NCBI GenBank assembly: GCA_934358235.1
Contig: CAKRKK010000038.1
Location: 1-15,358 of the forward strand
Source: an uncultured Lachnospira sp.
GTDB taxonomy: Bacteria; Bacillota; Clostridia; Lachnospirales; Lachnospiraceae
Direction of reading: 5' to 3'
DNA: 15,358 bases
Shown: positions 13,133-15,358 of the stretch, piece by piece
How positions within the stretch are numbered: the stretch's first letter is position 1
Layout: every line of letters starts with the position of its first letter
Position numbers and translations under genes: made by a program
The notes under the pieces: generated by a model
Told to the model about the DNA's origin: nothing
Seen by the model: the letters and a program-made list of their open reading frames with translations, nothing else
Database searches by the model: none

Positions 13133-14632
13133 GTGGGATTATTCGATGTATTAAAGAACAGCTATGATAAGGATGATGATTTAAAAGATCTTGAAGAGCT
13201 GATGTATGATAATGAAGCTGAGGTTAAAAGCAGACGTTCTATTAATGATATGATTAAGAGCATGGAGCTTGGAGAGGCCAATACAGCTAAGAAGGATGCA
13301 GGTTCAGGTATTAGTGCAATATTTGGAAATATTACTAAAAAGCAGGAGGAGCCTGATGGTCCTTCGGGACTTGCGGAAAAAACTAAGAAGCAGCAGGCAG
13401 ATGTACAGCGCGAAGAAGAAAAATATGATAATCTGCTTAATAGTATCCAGACACAGACACTTATACAAAAGGTTGACAAGGTATCACATACAAAAGCTTC
13501 AGCAGAGGCTGCCAATGAACTTGAAAGCGTGGATACAGCAGGCTTTAGCGGAACAGAAATAGGAGGCTTTGTAAAGAGCCAGTGTGATATATGCGAGGAA
13601 GCTGCACGTTTTATAGAAAATGCAAAGGTGGAATACGAAAGCGTTACTGATTATTACGAGGATATCCAGAAGATAGAGAATGCACCAGAGGATATTAAAA
13701 GAGAATTGATTATGGCAGCAGACAGGGTGGATAATCTTTCTGTAGACAGGAGAATACTAAAAACGCCTGATAATAAGCTTTCAAACAGAGCATACAGGAA
13801 TATGGAAATGTATGAGGCAGAGTTTCCGGATGCAATAGTAAAGCTTCGTACGGCAGAGGATGAAAAGAATACCATAGCAAGAGATATAAGAATGGTAAAG
13901 GCTGAGAGAACGATGTGCAGAATGGAAGCTAAGGAGCTTGTTAAAAAGCAGCTTAGAATAAAGAGATATGCACAGCTTATATGCGTGTTTATTGTAAGTG
14001 TGTTTATAATATTTATGCTTATTACGGCAGCTACTGATAAAACAGACAGTATAGGTGAATTCATTACTATTGCGGTGCTGGCAGGAATTATGTCGTTAGG
14101 CTTGTTTGCTTATCTTAAGACAATAGAAAGAAAGGTTTATGTAACAGAGATAAAGTTAAATAAAGCTACGGCACTTCTTAACAGAATTAAGATAAAATAT
14201 GTTAATGCAGCTAATGTGCTGGATTATCAGTATAATAAGTTCTATATAAAGAGTTCATATGAGCTTGAACAGAAGTATCAGGCATATGTAGAGATGAAGG
14301 AGGAACAAAGAAAGATTCTTGAGGTGACTAATAATCTTACAGATGCAGAAAATGAGCTTGTACATATTCTTAACAGACTTGAGGTTATTGATTCACACAT
14401 ATGGATAGCACAGGTTAAGGCAATACTTAATCCTAAGGAAATGGTGGAAGTAAGGCATAATCTGTCAGTAAGAAGGCAGAAGCTAAGAAGTCAGATAGAA
14501 TATAATGAAAACAGAATAGAGGATGCTAAGAATAATATCAAGAATATCACAAGAAAGAATCCTGCGTATGCAAGAGAGGCTATGCAGATTCTGGAAATGT
14601 ATGAAAAAAGAAAAAGCTTGCCAAAACAATAA
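13133..14632 (+). CDS. Two-TM coiled-coil membrane protein of the DUF5716/DUF5717 cluster
   Basis: The 499-residue protein starts at a GTG (13133) with GAGGTGAT seven bases upstream, 8 bases after the TPR gene. The N-terminal 130 residues are acidic and low in complexity, probably unfolded. Residues 145-275 are helical and coiled-coil-like. Two membrane helices follow at about 279-300 (LICVFIVSVFIIFMLI) and 307-328 (FITIAVLAGIMSLGLFAYL), joined by a short acidic loop, and then another long helical region (335-495) rich in E, K, R and Q. The topology puts both helical arms on the same side, most likely the cytoplasm, and the protein would anchor the other cluster products to the membrane. I do not recognise a named family. 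It is the last gene of the run, before the pheS promoter. Confidence 0.7.
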   Translation: MGLFDVLKNSYDKDDDLKDLEELMYDNEAEVKSRRSINDMIKSMELGEANTAKKDAGSGISAIFGNITKKQEEPDGPSGLAEKTKKQQADVQREEEKYDNLLNSIQTQTLIQKVDKVSHTKASAEAANELESVDTAGFSGTEIGGFVKSQCDICEEAARFIENAKVEYESVTDYYEDIQKIENAPEDIKRELIMAADRVDNLSVDRRILKTPDNKLSNRAYRNMEMYEAEFPDAIVKLRTAEDEKNTIARDIRMVKAERTMCRMEAKELVKKQLRIKRYAQLICVFIVSVFIIFMLITAATDKTDSIGEFITIAVLAGIMSLGLFAYLKTIERKVYVTEIKLNKATALLNRIKIKYVNAANVLDYQYNKFYIKSSYELEQKYQAYVEMKEEQRKILEVTNNLTDAENELVHILNRLEVIDSHIWIAQVKAILNPKEMVEVRHNLSVRRQKLRSQIEYNENRIEDAKNNIKNITRKNPAYAREAMQILEMYEKRKSLPKQ

Positions 14633-14645
14633 GTTGTGTTACAAT
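14618..14645 (+). promoter_or_regulatory. Promoter for pheS
   Basis: TTGCCA (14618-14623), a 16-base spacer and TACAAT (14640-14645) make a good sigma-70-type promoter. Its -35 box lies inside the last codons of the upstream membrane-protein gene. A start near 14652 would give an 83-base leader before pheS. Confidence 0.5.
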
Positions 14646-14697
14646 TAAGAGTGGTTTTTTATAAAAAGAGATTAGTATTCCTAGACTAAGAAAGATG

Positions 14698-14713
14698 ACG
14701 CACATTGCTGCGT
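14698..14713 (+). promoter_or_regulatory. Small hairpin in the pheS leader
   Basis: A 5-bp stem ACGCA/TGCGT (14698-14702 and 14709-14713) lies 12 bases before the ribosome-binding site of pheS. It has no T-tract. The leader is too short for a full T-box, and I see no T-box core sequence in it. Confidence 0.25.
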
Positions 14714-14734
14714 AGTGCTAGAATGGAGGATAAG

Positions 14735-15358
14735 ATGAAAGAGAAACTTGATGCAATCAAAGAAAGTGCTTTATCTCAGATTAAAGCAACAGATTCTCTT
14801 GAAAAGTTAAACGATATCAGAGTTGCTTTTCTTGGAAAGAAGGGTGAACTGACAGAGGTTTTAAAGAGCATGAAAGAGGTTGCTCCAGAGGACAGACCTA
14901 AGGTTGGCCAGATTGTCAATGAAACAAGACAGGCAATAGAGGAAGTGTTAGATGCTGCAAAGAAGGATCTTGCTGCAAAGAAGAGAGAGCTTCAGATGAA
15001 GGCAGAGGTTATAGATGTAACACTTCCAGCAAAGAAGGCAGAATTAGGACATAAGCATCCTAACACTCTTGCACAGGAAGAGATAGAAAAGATATTCATC
15101 GGAATGGGATATGAAGTAGTAGAAGGACCAGAAGTTGAATATGACCATTATAATTTCGAATTATTAAATATTCCTGCTAATCATCCAGCAAAGGATGAGC
15201 AGGATACATTCTATGTAAATGATAAGATTGTGCTTAGAACACAGACCTCGCCTGTTCAGGCAAGAGTTATGGAGAAGGGCAGACTTCCTATCAGAATGAT
15301 ATCACCAGGACGTGTATACAGAGCAGATGAGGTTGATGCAACACATTCTCCTTGTTTC
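14735..15358 (+). CDS. pheS: Phenylalanyl-tRNA synthetase alpha subunit, 5' part, cut by window end
   Basis: This is the catalytic alpha subunit of phenylalanyl-tRNA synthetase, which with PheT charges tRNA-Phe in the cytoplasm. The ATG at 14735 follows GGAGGA by 4 bases. The 208 residues visible include the N-terminal coiled-coil arm that contacts tRNA (about 1-90, with FLGKKGELTEVLKSM) and the start of the class II catalytic core: GHKHPNTLAQEEIEKIFIGM, MGYEVVEGPEVEYDHYNFE, HPAKDEQDTFY and the motif 2 region (RTQTSPVQARVM, then ISPGRVYRADEVDATHSP). A complete protein is about 340 residues, so the remainder, and probably pheT, lies beyond the window. Nothing unusual is seen. Confidence 0.97.
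   Translation, partial: MKEKLDAIKESALSQIKATDSLEKLNDIRVAFLGKKGELTEVLKSMKEVAPEDRPKVGQIVNETRQAIEEVLDAAKKDLAAKKRELQMKAEVIDVTLPAKKAELGHKHPNTLAQEEIEKIFIGMGYEVVEGPEVEYDHYNFELLNIPANHPAKDEQDTFYVNDKIVLRTQTSPVQARVMEKGRLPIRMISPGRVYRADEVDATHSPCF

Noticed and set aside
1..15358. CRISPR array, tRNA or rRNA genes
   Set aside because: No regularly spaced repeats and no tRNA or rRNA-like sequence were seen on either strand by eye.

Overview
The window is A+T-rich DNA that looks like a chromosome segment of an anaerobic Clostridia member, most likely Lachnospiraceae. This rests on the low-GC codon use and on gene types typical of that family: a DacF-like D-Ala-D-Ala carboxypeptidase, a DUF5717/DUF5716 gene pair, a PBECR3-type protein and a TndX/TnpX-like large serine recombinase. 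I could not run any search, so family names come from recognising the protein sequences.

Layout. Positions 43-315 hold the tail of a DUF2325-like protein. A D-alanyl-D-alanine carboxypeptidase gene (dacF-like) starts at 425 but is cut at 926-933 by an inserted element and resumes at 5325-6102. The element is about 4.39 kb and is bounded by an 8-bp direct repeat (926-933 and 5317-5324). Joining the two halves through one copy of the repeat restores an in-frame 428-residue carboxypeptidase. The ends also carry inverted arms (938-951 and 5293-5306) that become a symmetric attP when the element circularises. Inside are a degenerate HTH gene, a frameshifted phage-type gene, the wreck of a PIN toxin-antitoxin locus, a promoter-hairpin-terminator unit, an intact PBECR3 gene, a hairpin-rich stretch, fragments of two other genes, a 32-residue ORF, and one intact large serine recombinase (3651-5231).

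Right of dacF the chromosome is ordinary in structure: rarA, then four close same-strand genes (7545-14632). These encode a 1212-residue DUF5717 protein with Ig-like and helical-repeat regions, a DUF5716 protein with an actin/Hsp70-like look, a TPR protein, and a two-TM coiled-coil membrane protein. A promoter and the 5' part of pheS close the window.

How they may work together: the recombinase and its att sites are the parts needed to excise the element and rebuild dacF, similar in logic to the sigK 'skin' elements, though no excision factor is evident and regulated excision is inference. The four-gene DUF5717/DUF5716 cluster reads as an uncharacterised membrane-associated complex with an ATPase-like member and is the best candidate for an undescribed cellular system here.
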